A DNA stretch of 49,505 bases from NCBI RefSeq assembly GCF_014646055.1, contig NZ_BMMS01000017.1:947-50451 (forward strand). The letters are read 5' to 3'. The notes beneath the pieces are model-generated. The model was given only the letters and a program-made list of their open reading frames with translations, made no database searches and was not told the DNA's origin. A program made the translations under genes and the position numbers. Source of the stretch: Wenjunlia tyrosinilytica (GTDB lineage Bacteria > Actinomycetota > Actinomycetes > Streptomycetales > Streptomycetaceae). Below are positions 9,750 to 18,121 of the stretch, one piece after another (position 1 is the stretch's first letter; every line of letters starts with the position of its first letter).

Positions 9750-10442
9750 TCAGGTCGTGCCCCGGAGCCGCTCGAGGCCGTCCAGCGTCAGGTCCAGAGC
9801 GAATTCGAACTCGAACTGGTCGTCGCAGCCCGAGCCGACCACGGACTCCTGGCTGTGGGCGACCGCCATGGCCAGTTCGGTGACGTGGGGGTAGCGCGCG
9901 GCCATCTCCTGCGGCGCCATCGCGTCCGGATCCGGCTCGCGGTCGGAGGTGTCCTCGAACAGCTCCTGGGAGAAGCCCAGTAGGCGGCTGCCCATGACGT
10001 GCATCGCGTGATGGACCAGGTCGATCGAGAACCCCCCGGCCCGGAAGATCCCGATCATCGAGTCCAGGTACTCCATCACCGCAGGGGTCGGCATGGCCCG
10101 GGCCTTGATCCGCGACTCGACGACCTCGCACGCCCACGGGTGGCGCAGCAGCATGCGGCGGGCCGACAGCACCCGCCGGCGAATGGCGGTCTTCCAGTCG
10201 GTGTCGCCGGCCGGCGGGTCGATCTCGCCGACGACGGCGTCGATCATGCCGTCCAGCAACTCATTCTTGTTGGCCACGTGCTTGTACAACGCCATCGGCA
10301 CGACGCCGAGCATCTGCGCGATCTTGCGCATACTGAGCGCGTCGACTCCGCCTTCATCGGCCAGGGCGATGGCGGCGCTCAGAACCCGCTCCTTGCTCAA
10401 GGGCGCGCGGGGCTTCGCGGCGGCGCCGGCCTGCGTGGCCAT
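9750..10442 (-). CDS. TetR-family regulator with TetR_C-type ligand domain
   Basis: A 230-residue repressor. The N-terminal helix-turn-helix spans about residues 15-60 (LSKERVLSAAIALADEGG, then MRKIAQMLGVVPMALYKHV). The following helical domain resembles the tetracycline-repressor C-terminal class. ATG 10442 is chosen because AGAGGGG lies nine bases upstream; an in-frame ATG three codons earlier sits directly on that site and is less likely. The neighbouring reductase gene has two palindromic operators, and a degenerate copy lies 60 bp upstream of this gene, so autorepression plus control of the reductase is likely. The ligand is unknown. Confidence 0.88.
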   Translation of the reverse strand: MATQAGAAAKPRAPLSKERVLSAAIALADEGGVDALSMRKIAQMLGVVPMALYKHVANKNELLDGMIDAVVGEIDPPAGDTDWKTAIRRRVLSARRMLLRHPWACEVVESRIKARAMPTPAVMEYLDSMIGIFRAGGFSIDLVHHAMHVMGSRLLGFSQELFEDTSDREPDPDAMAPQEMAARYPHVTELAMAVAHSQESVVGSGCDDQFEFEFALDLTLDGLERLRGTT

Positions 10443-10501
10443 CTCCACCATCCCCTCTCGCACGGGCAGGGCCCGCAGCCGACCGTCTCCCCCTGGAGGA
10501 A

Positions 10502-10516
10502 TGTACAGCGTCCACC
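10502..10516. promoter_or_regulatory. Degenerate copy of the TetR operator in front of the TetR gene
   Basis: TGTACAGCGTCCACC differs at two positions from TGTACGGCGTACACC, the operator found twice before the reductase. It lies about 60 bp upstream of the TetR start codon, a position suited to autoregulation. A still weaker variant (TATACGCGGACA, 10537-10548) is nearby. Confidence 0.55.
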
Positions 10517-10641
10517 CGGTCCACTCCCACGACAGGTATACGCGGACATCCACAGCATGACGGGATGACTGGAGGGGCGCGATGTCGCGGCCGCCACGGC
10601 CGTCGCCGGCCTCACCGGCGCAAGCGCCGGGACCGCACCCT

Positions 10642-10821
10642 TCAGCGCAGGCCGGCCGCCGCACGTTCCCGGCGGCCACCAGTCCTCGCCGAGCAGGCGT
10701 CGGTTCTCTCGGTGAAGGCGCGGTGGATCGCGCGTACCGCGCCCGGCCGCTCCATGAGCTCCATAACCCATGGGCCCGTGACGGTCCGCCAACTGTCGTC
10801 TGCCGACTGCCGGTTGAGCAA
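10642..10821 (-). CDS. Possible small or remnant gene, 59 residues
   Basis: This frame opens at TTG 10821 after an in-frame TGA and encodes a plausible segment (WVMELMERPGAVRAIHRAFT) with about 85 percent G/C at third positions, better than the competing frames here. An AGGAGG lies upstream but 13 bases away, too far for a convincing start. The C-terminal third reads poorly. It could be a small protein or the remnant of a larger gene. I do not recognise it. Confidence 0.25.
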   Translation of the reverse strand: MLNRQSADDSWRTVTGPWVMELMERPGAVRAIHRAFTERTDACSARTGGRRERAAAGLR

Positions 10822-11160
10822 AGTGCGCGGTCGGCCTCCTCAATGACTGAGTGCGATTCACAATAGCCGAGCCATCCTGCCGGGCCCGGTGGTTGAACCA
10901 TCTGACGGGCATTCGGAGGATTCACGCGAGGGCGCATTTCACGGAAAGAGGAATGGCCCTTCCCAGTTTCCGGTTCGCGCATCCCCGAGCAATGCACACG
11001 TCTGCCTGTCACCGGCTCCGGAGCTGAGTGGGCATACATGTGCGCAGCTCAGGAGGGGTGCCGCAGGGCGGCTACGGCGAGCGTGCGGTCCGCTGAGGCT
11101 CGTGTACACCGCGCAGCGCCGATTGCAAGGCCTTGGCCAACCATCTTCTCGTAAGGGCCC

Positions 11161-11191
11161 TTGACAAAACTCTGGCCAGCAGGAATAAGCT
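11161..11191 (+). promoter_or_regulatory. Promoter of the ROK-YhfX-permease operon
   Basis: A perfect TTGACA -35 at 11161-11166 is followed by TAAGCT (TAnnnT, 11186-11191) after 19 bases, or AATAAG after 17. It lies about 50 bp upstream of the ROK start and fits a principal-sigma promoter. Confidence 0.6.
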
Positions 11192-11206
11192 CATACCCGC
11201 ATTTGA

Positions 11207-11219
11207 TTTCATCCTGAAA
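11207..11219. promoter_or_regulatory. Inverted repeat TTTCATCCTGAAA, candidate ROK operator
   Basis: TTTCA and TGAAA are perfect arms around TCC, in an AT-rich patch between the predicted -10 and the ribosome site of the ROK gene. A repressor bound here would block the operon promoter. Autoregulation is inferred. Confidence 0.5.
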
Positions 11220-11237
11220 CAAAAGAAGGGCGCTGGA

Positions 11238-12410
11238 GTGGAGAGCAGTGATGCCCGACTCGCCAATCGAGCGGCCGTACTGAACGAGCTGCTGTCCCGG
11301 GACACGGCCACCCGTGTCACGATCGCCGTTCGGACGGGGCTGAGCAAGGCCACCGTCTCCCGCGTCACCGACGACCTCATCCAGGAGGGGCTTGTCCGCG
11401 AGAACGGTCCGCTGCCGGGTTCCGGCCCCGGCCGGCAGGCGCTGGCGCTGAGTATCGCGGGCGAGGACAAGTACGTGTGCGGGGTCGACCTCGGCGGCAG
11501 CAACACCCGCTTCCTGGTGACCGACGTCGCCGGCCGGGTCCGCGCCTGGGCCCGTGAGGCCACTCCTCGCACCGCCACGACCGCCGAGACCGCCCGGTGG
11601 CTCACCGATCGAGTCACCGCTCTGGTCGGATCCGGCGAGCTCCACGTGACCGCGATCGGCCTTCCCGGCGCGGTGCACCCCATCACACAGAGCGTGCGGA
11701 CCGTCCCCAACCTTCCGCAGGTGGCGGGGACCGCGTTCACCGAGACCGTGGCGGCGGCCCTGCCCGGCACCACGATCTTCGACAACGACGCCAATGTGGC
11801 GCTGCTCGGGGAGGTCACCGCTGGCGCGGCCCGCGGGCGCGGGACCGCGGTCATGATCAGCATCGGTACGGGGCTGGGCGCCTCCGTCTACCTCGACGGA
11901 CGGTTGCTGACGGGACGCACCGGGGCGGTGGGCGAATTCGGGGTCCTGCCGTATGCGGACGGCACCTTGGAGAGCGTGATGTCCGGTGCCGGGATGGTGG
12001 ACAGGGCGCGGCGGCTGGGCTTCGAGGTCCGGGACGCCGTGCAGATCTTCGACCGGGGGGAACCGCAAGCCGTTCTGCGCGACGCCACCGCCGCCCTGCT
12101 CAGCATGGTGACCACGCTCAAAGTCGCGTACGAACCGGAGGTCGTGGTGCTGGGCGGGGGGGTCGCGCCCAGGCTGGCCGCCAGGCTCGATGCTCTGAGC
12201 TGGTTGCTGGACGATCCCACCCCCGAACCCCCGGAGATCGCACTGTCGACCCTCGGTGACCCGGCGGGAGCGATCGGTGCCCTGGTGGCCGCACTCCACT
12301 GCCACTACCGGGCCTTCGACATACACACGCCTGATCTCGGCGGTGTCGCCACTACCCTGCTGCGCTCTCTGCCAGGTGAGGAGTCCCATGTTCCTGCGCC
12401 GTCTGCGTGA
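11238..12410 (+). CDS. ROK-family regulator with altered ligand/zinc site
   Basis: A 390-residue protein with an N-terminal helix-turn-helix (about residues 22-55, VTIAVRTGLSKATVSRVTDD) and a C-terminal ROK domain (GVDLGGSNTR, FDNDANVALLGE, SIGTGLG). GTG 11238 is chosen because AAGAAGGG sits eight bases upstream; frames starting earlier lack a ribosome site and cross the promoter. Unusually, the stretch that in most ROK proteins carries E-x-G-H and a cysteine zinc cluster reads GEFGVLPYADGTLE: the Glu remains, but the His and all zinc cysteines are missing. Its partners handle amino acids rather than sugars, so the ligand may not be a sugar. The downstream YhfX-type gene overlaps its end by 23 bases, indicating translational coupling. 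Confidence 0.88.
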   Translation: MESSDARLANRAAVLNELLSRDTATRVTIAVRTGLSKATVSRVTDDLIQEGLVRENGPLPGSGPGRQALALSIAGEDKYVCGVDLGGSNTRFLVTDVAGRVRAWAREATPRTATTAETARWLTDRVTALVGSGELHVTAIGLPGAVHPITQSVRTVPNLPQVAGTAFTETVAAALPGTTIFDNDANVALLGEVTAGAARGRGTAVMISIGTGLGASVYLDGRLLTGRTGAVGEFGVLPYADGTLESVMSGAGMVDRARRLGFEVRDAVQIFDRGEPQAVLRDATAALLSMVTTLKVAYEPEVVVLGGGVAPRLAARLDALSWLLDDPTPEPPEIALSTLGDPAGAIGALVAALHCHYRAFDIHTPDLGGVATTLLRSLPGEESHVPAPSA

Positions 12411-13602
12411 AACCAACCCCGGGCTGGCGGCCGCCGCCGTACGCCTGCACCAGGAGGAGGCTCTTCTCGCCAACACCTACCTGCTCGATCTCGACGCCCT
12501 GCACGCGAACGCCTCCGCTCAGGTGTCCGAGGCCGCGCGGCACGGACTGTCTCTCTATGCCATGGCCAAGCAGTTCGGTCGCAACCCGGACGCGCTGCGC
12601 ACCCTCGCCGAGGCAGGCATCGACCGTGCGGTGTGCGTCGATCTCCAGGGCATGGAGGCCGTGCTCCGGGCCGGAACCCGCGTCGGCCACGTGGGCCACC
12701 TCGTGCAACCCCACCGCGGCAGCGAGGACGCCGTGCTCGCCGCGGAACCCGAGGTCGTCACGCTCTTCGACGAGCGGATCGCGGCCCGGATCGGCGCGGC
12801 GGCCGTGCGGGCCGGGCGGGTTCAGCCGATACTGCTGCGGGTCCGCGGCCCCGAGGACAGCTACTACTTCGGCCACGCGGGCGGATTCCCCCTGGCAGAC
12901 ATCGAGAAGTCCGCGGCGCTGGTCGACGGGATCGACGGGCTGCGGGTGGCGGGAGTCACGAACTTTCCCTGCATGGCCGCGGACCAGGCGACCCGCTCCG
13001 TGCGGCCCACCCGCAATTTCGCGACTCTCGTCGAAGCCGCGGACCGGCTGCGGACCGCCGGATTCGAGATCACCCAGGTCAACGCCCCGGGGACCACGTC
13101 GGCCGGGACGTTCGCCGAGCAGGCCCGGTACGGCGCCACTCATGTCGAACCGGGCAACGGACTGCACGGCACCACTCCCCTGCATCGCTTCGACCCCTGC
13201 CAGCCCGAGATCCCAGCGATCGTCTACGTCTCCGAGGTGTCCCACCTGGACGGCGACCACGCCTACGTCTTCGCGGCCGGCTACTACGTCGACAAGGTCC
13301 TCGGCGACTACCGGCTGACCGCCTTGTGCGGTTCCGACCCGGACAACCTCAACGAGTTCGAGGTGGAGACCGCGGACGCGGGGGCCATCCACTACTACTG
13401 CCGGCTGCGCGACGCGCGGCGCCGGGGCGTCCGCGTCGGCGACTCGGTCGTCTTCTGCTTCCGCCCGCAGGTCTTCGTCACGCGTGGACGTACGCAGGCC
13501 GTGGCCGGAATCCACCCCAGGAATGCCGCGGGACCGGCGGCACGCCTGGATCTACGGGGCGTCTACGACGGGGAGGCCCGTCCTGTCACCGGGGTGGCGT
13601 GA
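12388..13602 (+). CDS. YhfX-type PLP enzyme (alanine racemase N-terminal fold)
   Basis: A 404-residue protein resembling E. coli YhfX along its length as I recall it: TYLLDLDAL, AMAKQFGRNP (the Lys is the likely PLP-binding residue), GHLVQ, TNFPC, QVNAPGTTSAGT, YGATHVEPGNGLHGT and CFRPQVFVTRG. The fold-type III barrel suggests racemization, deamination or aldol chemistry on an amino acid. The real substrate of YhfX proteins is not established. ATG 12388 has GAGGAG four bases upstream and starts inside the ROK gene, so the two are coupled. The permease follows after 29 bases. Together they suggest uptake and conversion of an unusual, perhaps D-configured, amino acid. Confidence 0.85.
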   Translation: MFLRRLRETNPGLAAAAVRLHQEEALLANTYLLDLDALHANASAQVSEAARHGLSLYAMAKQFGRNPDALRTLAEAGIDRAVCVDLQGMEAVLRAGTRVGHVGHLVQPHRGSEDAVLAAEPEVVTLFDERIAARIGAAAVRAGRVQPILLRVRGPEDSYYFGHAGGFPLADIEKSAALVDGIDGLRVAGVTNFPCMAADQATRSVRPTRNFATLVEAADRLRTAGFEITQVNAPGTTSAGTFAEQARYGATHVEPGNGLHGTTPLHRFDPCQPEIPAIVYVSEVSHLDGDHAYVFAAGYYVDKVLGDYRLTALCGSDPDNLNEFEVETADAGAIHYYCRLRDARRRGVRVGDSVVFCFRPQVFVTRGRTQAVAGIHPRNAAGPAARLDLRGVYDGEARPVTGVA

Positions 13603-13631
13603 GCCACCCCACCGCCGCAAGGAGATCCACA

Positions 13632-15053
13632 ATGGACAACCAACCCTCAAGACTGCGCAGCGGCGCGCTCGGCGCCCTCGGCGCCGCAGCCATAGCCATG
13701 GCGTTCATGGGCCCCGCGACCAGTGTCTTCTTCAACACACCCCTGGCGGCCGCGGCCGCCGGCTATGCCCTGCCACTGGCGATCCTGCTCGCCCTGGTGG
13801 TCTGCCTTCTCGTCGCGTCCGTCATCGCGTCCTTCGCCCGCAAGCTGCCGACGGCCGGCTTCGCCTACACCTTCAACACCCACGGCTTCGGCCGACGCGG
13901 CGGCTTCCTGTCCGGCTGGCTGCTGCTCCTGGCCTACGGCATGGTCGGCCCCATGCTCCTGTCGGCGATCGGATCGTTCACCTCCACCTTCTTCCGGGAC
14001 GAGTTCCACAGGGACGTGCCGTGGTGGAGCCTGACCTTGTTCTACGGGGCGGCCATCTGGGGCATCAGCGCCCTGGGGGTCTCCCAGTCGGCCAAGACAG
14101 CGCTCATCTTCCTGGTTCTGGAAGTCGGGGTGATGGTCTCGCTCTTCGCCATCGTCCTGGGCAAGGGGGGCGCCGACGGGCTCAGCCTGGCCCCGCTGAC
14201 GCCAGGGGCATCCGCAGGCGGTATCGCCGGCCTCGGCAAGGGGATGCTGTGGGGGGTCCTGATGTTCATCGGGTTCGAATCCGCGGCCACGCTCGGCGAG
14301 GAGGCCAGGTCGGCACGGCGCGCCATCCCGATCGCACTGTTCACCGCCGTGCTCGCCATCGGCGCCTTCTATGTGCTGTCCGGCTACACGGCCGCCGTCG
14401 GCTTCGGCGACCATGGCGGCCTGGCCAAGGACAGTGAGCCGTGGACGACACTGATGAGCAAGTACTGGGGTCTGGGCTGGCTGCTTGCGCTCACCGTGCT
14501 CAACAGCATGTTCGCCAACCTGATCTCCGGTGTCACCGCGCAGGTCCGGGTGGTCTTCGCGATGGGCCGGGAGGGCCTCATCCCGCGTCGGCTCGGAGTG
14601 ATCGGCGCCCGGCTCGTACCGCAGGCCGCTCTCGGCTTCTACATGGCCTTCTCGCTGTCGGCCGCGCTGATCGGCGGGGTCTGGATCTCCCCGCTGGGCA
14701 TGTACGGCTTCGCGGGCACCATTGTCGGTCTGAGCATGGTCGTGGTCTACATCACCATGAGCCTGGCTCTGATCCGCTTCTACCTCCGTGAACATCGGGC
14801 GGAGTTCTCCGCGCTGCGTCAAGGAGTGGTTCCCGTCGCAGCGGCCCTGCTGCTCCTGCTCCCCGTCTACGGCCAACTGGACCCCCTGCCCACCGGACCG
14901 AACAGGGTAGCGCTGTTCCTGATCGTCGGCTGGATGGCGGCGGGGCTGGCGTACCTGGTGTGGATAGGGGCCAGCCGGCCCGACCTGCTGTCCGCCATGG
15001 GCAGGGTCTGGGGTGACGAACCGGCTGAAGTCTCGCCCGTGGCTCAGGTCTGA
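13632..15053 (+). CDS. APC-superfamily amino acid permease
   Basis: A 473-residue inner-membrane transporter with about twelve hydrophobic helices. The first helix carries the glycine-rich APC signature (GALGAAAIAMAFMGPATSVF), and the GFESAATLGEEAR motif typical of amino-acid permeases lies near residue 215. AAGGAG ends seven bases before the ATG. It is the last gene of the ROK-YhfX-permease operon and is followed by two hairpins. The likely role is proton-coupled import of the amino acid handled by the YhfX-type enzyme. The substrate is not readable from sequence. Confidence 0.9.
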   Translation: MDNQPSRLRSGALGALGAAAIAMAFMGPATSVFFNTPLAAAAAGYALPLAILLALVVCLLVASVIASFARKLPTAGFAYTFNTHGFGRRGGFLSGWLLLLAYGMVGPMLLSAIGSFTSTFFRDEFHRDVPWWSLTLFYGAAIWGISALGVSQSAKTALIFLVLEVGVMVSLFAIVLGKGGADGLSLAPLTPGASAGGIAGLGKGMLWGVLMFIGFESAATLGEEARSARRAIPIALFTAVLAIGAFYVLSGYTAAVGFGDHGGLAKDSEPWTTLMSKYWGLGWLLALTVLNSMFANLISGVTAQVRVVFAMGREGLIPRRLGVIGARLVPQAALGFYMAFSLSAALIGGVWISPLGMYGFAGTIVGLSMVVVYITMSLALIRFYLREHRAEFSALRQGVVPVAAALLLLLPVYGQLDPLPTGPNRVALFLIVGWMAAGLAYLVWIGASRPDLLSAMGRVWGDEPAEVSPVAQV

Positions 15054-15073
15054 GCCGGACTCGTGGGCTGATG

Positions 15074-15136
15074 GGCCGAGTGTGCTCGGCCGGTGAGTGG
15101 GTCCTGTCCTCGCGTGCACGGGCCGCGGGGACAGGA
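15074..15136. terminator. Two stem-loops between convergent genes
   Basis: GGCCGAG-TGTG-CTCGGCC (15074-15091) is a 7-bp perfect hairpin. TCCTGTCC (15102-15109) pairs with GGACAGGA (15129-15136). They lie between the permease stop and the end of the convergent propeller gene and probably end transcription in both directions. No T-run is present, as is common in Streptomyces. Confidence 0.6.
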
Positions 15137-15174
15137 TTCTCAGGGATGCCGCGCCTGCACGGCGACCCGAGGCG

Positions 15175-16377
15175 TCATGCGGCGGCGATACCCTCCATGC
15201 CGCCCGAATCGGGTGAGAAACGCGGCAGACCCTCGGTGGCCTTGGTGACCAGGGTCAATGTGCCGTTGGCCTCGACCCGGAAGCCGTCGACGTTGCCGGT
15301 CGTGGCGTTCTGTACGTAGAGGAAGGCGCCGTCAGCGGAGGCGGCGATGTCGATCGCGCCACGGGAGTCGGCCGACAACGGCACCGCTTGCCTGGCCACC
15401 ACGCCGACCTTCCCGGCCGGGTTCACCGAGTAGGCGGTCACCGCTGAGTTGCCGGTGCTCGCGCCGTAGAAGAAGCCACCCGCGGCCTCGATCCAGCACA
15501 GGGTGTTCTGTCCGTTCGGCACCGCGGCCGACACGGTGGTCAGCTTGCCCTGGGCGCTGACCTCGTAGGTGCTGACCGTCGACTTCTCGGCTTCGGTGAC
15601 GATCATCCGGCCGCCCTGGTCGAAAGTGAAGCCGAAGGGGACATTGCCCGCCGACTTGTTGGATACGGCCCTTTCCGCGAGGGTGCCGTCGGCCGCGACC
15701 GGGAAGACCTCGATCGTATTGGTCTTCTTGATGGTCACAGCGAGATTCTTGCCGTCGGGCGTGAATGAGACCTGGGCGGGGTTGTCGGTGAAGACCGGGA
15801 CGGTGGGGCCCTTGAAGCCGAGCAGTCGCTTCGAGTCGGGCATGGGCTTCAGGCCCCTGTCGGTGATGGTGAAGCCCTGCACCGAGGTGTCGCCGCCGCC
15901 GTTCAGCACATACGCCGTGTCACCGTGCACCGCCACCGACAACGGGAAGTCGCCTCCAGAGGAGGCAGAGTGGCGGCCCGAGAGCTTCTGGCCGGACACG
16001 TTGAAGGAGGTGACCGAGCCACTGCCCGCGTTGACGGCGAGCAACTGGTGGTGACGCGCGGCGTAGACCAAGGAGCCCTGCGAGGCGAGGGCGTCGGTGG
16101 GCGCTCCTGTGGCGACCGCGCCCTTTCCACCGGTCGGATAGGTACGGGCGGCGGTCAGTTCGCCGGTATCGGAGCGCTTGAAGACGTGGATGGTGTTGCC
16201 GGACACCTCGTTGCCCTGGACGAATACCGCGTGGTCGGCGCCAGTGGCCTCGGCGGGATTGTGTTCCTCGCCGGCGGTGGCCAGGCTTAACGTCGCCACA
16301 GTGGCTGCCACCGTGATCACGGCGACGGACAGGCCGACCACGCGGCTCTTCATACGGGTCCTGCGGCGTGTGCTCAT
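15175..16377 (-). CDS. Secreted lactonase-like beta-propeller protein
   Basis: A 400-residue exported protein. A basic start (RRRTRMKSR) and hydrophobic core (VVGLSVAVITVAATVATLSL) form a signal peptide ending near residue 35. The rest is a series of propeller-type repeats (GSVTSFNVSGQKLSG, NAVSVS-like FPLSVAVHGDTAYVLN, PAQVSFTPDGKNLAVTIK, NGTLTLV) like the YVTN/6-phosphogluconolactonase group. ATG 16377 is preferred because AGGAGG lies ten bases upstream; ATG 16353 is an alternative. It lies 161 bp downstream of the ECF-like gene on the same strand and may be its target or operon partner. Enzyme activity is uncertain; many such propellers are binding proteins. Confidence 0.8.
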   Translation of the reverse strand: MSTRRRTRMKSRVVGLSVAVITVAATVATLSLATAGEEHNPAEATGADHAVFVQGNEVSGNTIHVFKRSDTGELTAARTYPTGGKGAVATGAPTDALASQGSLVYAARHHQLLAVNAGSGSVTSFNVSGQKLSGRHSASSGGDFPLSVAVHGDTAYVLNGGGDTSVQGFTITDRGLKPMPDSKRLLGFKGPTVPVFTDNPAQVSFTPDGKNLAVTIKKTNTIEVFPVAADGTLAERAVSNKSAGNVPFGFTFDQGGRMIVTEAEKSTVSTYEVSAQGKLTTVSAAVPNGQNTLCWIEAAGGFFYGASTGNSAVTAYSVNPAGKVGVVARQAVPLSADSRGAIDIAASADGAFLYVQNATTGNVDGFRVEANGTLTLVTKATEGLPRFSPDSGGMEGIAAA

Positions 16378-16538
16378 TTCGCGGATGCCTCCTGAGTGGG
16401 GGAACGGGTATCACCCTGGAGAGCTGGGCAGGAGGACACGGGCGGTTCCGGGGACACGTCATGATTTCGTAAGGCCCCGAAACCGATCGGCTCCGGGCCT
16501 GCGGGGCTTCCGCAACCTGGCCATCAGCACGATCCGTG

Positions 16539-18029
16539 TCACAGGTCGGCCGCCCACCGGTCCGCGGCGAACCACAGCACCTCGGTGCACGGCAGGGCCG
16601 ACGGTGGGCAACTCGCGGTCAGAAACACGTCGTGGACGCCCTTGGTCGCCGCGATCGGGACGGACACCTCGCCCAGTGAGCCGTCGGCTGGTGCCGCAAA
16701 CACCGCGAGCGGGCGCGCGGCGAGCGAGTCCAGTCGCACTTCCAGAACGGCGTGCGCGCCGACCGGGGCCGAGATCCCGGCGCTGAGCCGAGTGGCCGGA
16801 GTGCCGGTGAAATCCACTCGGTCGTAGCGCAGCCAGGAAGAGGGGCCGAGTGATCGCGCCCGCGGATCGCCGCTGCCGGGCGCGCTGTAGTCCTGCACCG
16901 CGTATGTGTCGCCGCGCACCCGCGGGGTGCCCGGCAAGGCCGGCTTTCCCTGCGGTGCGCCGCGCACCAGGGCGACCAGCACGGCGGCGAGTGCCACGGC
17001 ACCGCAGCCACCGGCCCACAGCAGGAGGTGCCGTCGGCCCGGGACCGCGCTCCCGCGCCACTTGGGCCTGCCGCCCCAGCCGACGGGCAGCGCCTTGGGA
17101 CAGAACGCGGGAACGGGTTCGGGGAGGGAATCGGGTGGGGGTTCGGGCAGCGGGCTCTCGATGTCCACGCCGAGCAGCGCCAGTTCGAGGAACCGCGGTT
17201 CGCGCTTCGGCGGCGCGGTGGATGCCTTGGTCGCCTGATAGGTGTTTGCCGGCCACCAGCCCAGAAGCAGGGGCGGCAGCGTCCTCCGCAGCCAGGTGGT
17301 CAGTTCCTTCAGCTCCGTGTAGACGGCCAGACAGTCGGAGCAGGACCGCAGATGCCCGATGATCGCGTGCAGGGCCGGATACCCGTCCGGCCGCGCTGCG
17401 GCCTCCAGTTGTCCCGCGGCGCCCTGGCAGTCCTCGCCGATCCGTCGGACGTAGGCGTCGGCGACGGCCTCGCGCAGACTGTCCGTCGCCTGCTCGGTCA
17501 TCGGGGCGAGCTGGTCCAGGTCCAGCCCGATGATCCGGGCCACCAGCGCCGGCTCGTCCCGCTCCACGACGGCGTGCCACAGCAGGCACTGCGCGGACTC
17601 CGGCAGGCTGGTGAACGCGGCGACGAGGGACCAGTCGTCGTTCAGCGGCCACTGGCAGCCACCGCCCACCCAACTGCGGAACCTCGGGGTGAAGTGGACC
17701 CCGGACTCCTGAGCCGACTGCTGTACGGCTGCGGTGCGCACGGCGGCCAGCAGTCGTATTCGCAGGCAGCCCCGGTGGCGCCGGTCGAGCACCGCGCGGG
17801 TCCCGTCCACGGTCGCCCGCAGCACCTGGGCGAAGGCCCGGCAGGCGAGTTGGTGCGCGTCGGCGGGGCAACTGGCGCATTGGGCGGCATAGCCGAACAC
17901 CGCGGGATAGTGGCGGCGGTAGAGCGTCCGGAACGATTCGATCGCCCCCTCGCGCACCAGGCCGAGCAACTCGGCGTCGGAGCGGGATTCCTGGCCACTG
18001 CCGGAACGGAGACCTCGGCGCAGCAGCAT
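16539..18029 (-). CDS. ECF sigma-like protein fused to zinc-finger-like, membrane and outer carbohydrate-binding-like parts
   Basis: A 496-residue single chain. The N-terminal part has ECF region 2 character (SDAELLGLVREGAIESFRTL, then YRRHYPAVFGYA), followed by a weak region 4 (LPESAQCLLWHAVVE). Near residue 225 is HAIIGHLRSCSDC, a His-Cys-Cys pattern like zinc-finger anti-sigma factors. A Pro-rich linker precedes one membrane helix (LLLWAGGCGAVALAAVLVAL, about 340-360). The outer segment (about 375-496) resembles a beta-sandwich carbohydrate-binding domain. ATG 18029 has AGGAGG six bases upstream; a GTG at 18080 has none. An ECF group with membrane-anchored extensions is known (I recall ECF53), and signal-dependent cleavage releasing the sigma part would be the model. 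The target promoters are unknown. Confidence 0.78.
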   Translation of the reverse strand: MLLRRGLRSGSGQESRSDAELLGLVREGAIESFRTLYRRHYPAVFGYAAQCASCPADAHQLACRAFAQVLRATVDGTRAVLDRRHRGCLRIRLLAAVRTAAVQQSAQESGVHFTPRFRSWVGGGCQWPLNDDWSLVAAFTSLPESAQCLLWHAVVERDEPALVARIIGLDLDQLAPMTEQATDSLREAVADAYVRRIGEDCQGAAGQLEAAARPDGYPALHAIIGHLRSCSDCLAVYTELKELTTWLRRTLPPLLLGWWPANTYQATKASTAPPKREPRFLELALLGVDIESPLPEPPPDSLPEPVPAFCPKALPVGWGGRPKWRGSAVPGRRHLLLWAGGCGAVALAAVLVALVRGAPQGKPALPGTPRVRGDTYAVQDYSAPGSGDPRARSLGPSSWLRYDRVDFTGTPATRLSAGISAPVGAHAVLEVRLDSLAARPLAVFAAPADGSLGEVSVPIAATKGVHDVFLTASCPPSALPCTEVLWFAADRWAADL

Positions 18030-18121
18030 GACGAACCTCCTGGGGTGGCGGGGCAGAGGGCGGCACGGGTGGTCGCCCACCAGTTGCCCGTTTCACGGTG
18101 TTCGGGGCCCGGCCGACCGCG

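Larger units (their letters stand above)
10443..11237. other. 795-bp spacer between TetR and ROK genes
   Basis: It holds the degenerate TetR operator at its left end, the doubtful small frame at 10642-10821, and the ROK promoter and inverted repeat at its right end. The central part, 10822-11160, shows no gene or repeat I can support. Confidence 0.5.

Noticed and set aside
10443-11039. Upstream extension of the TetR frame to 11039
   Set aside because: It would put about 200 non-conserved residues before the helix-turn-helix and would cover the operator; AGAGGGG before 10442 supports the shorter form.
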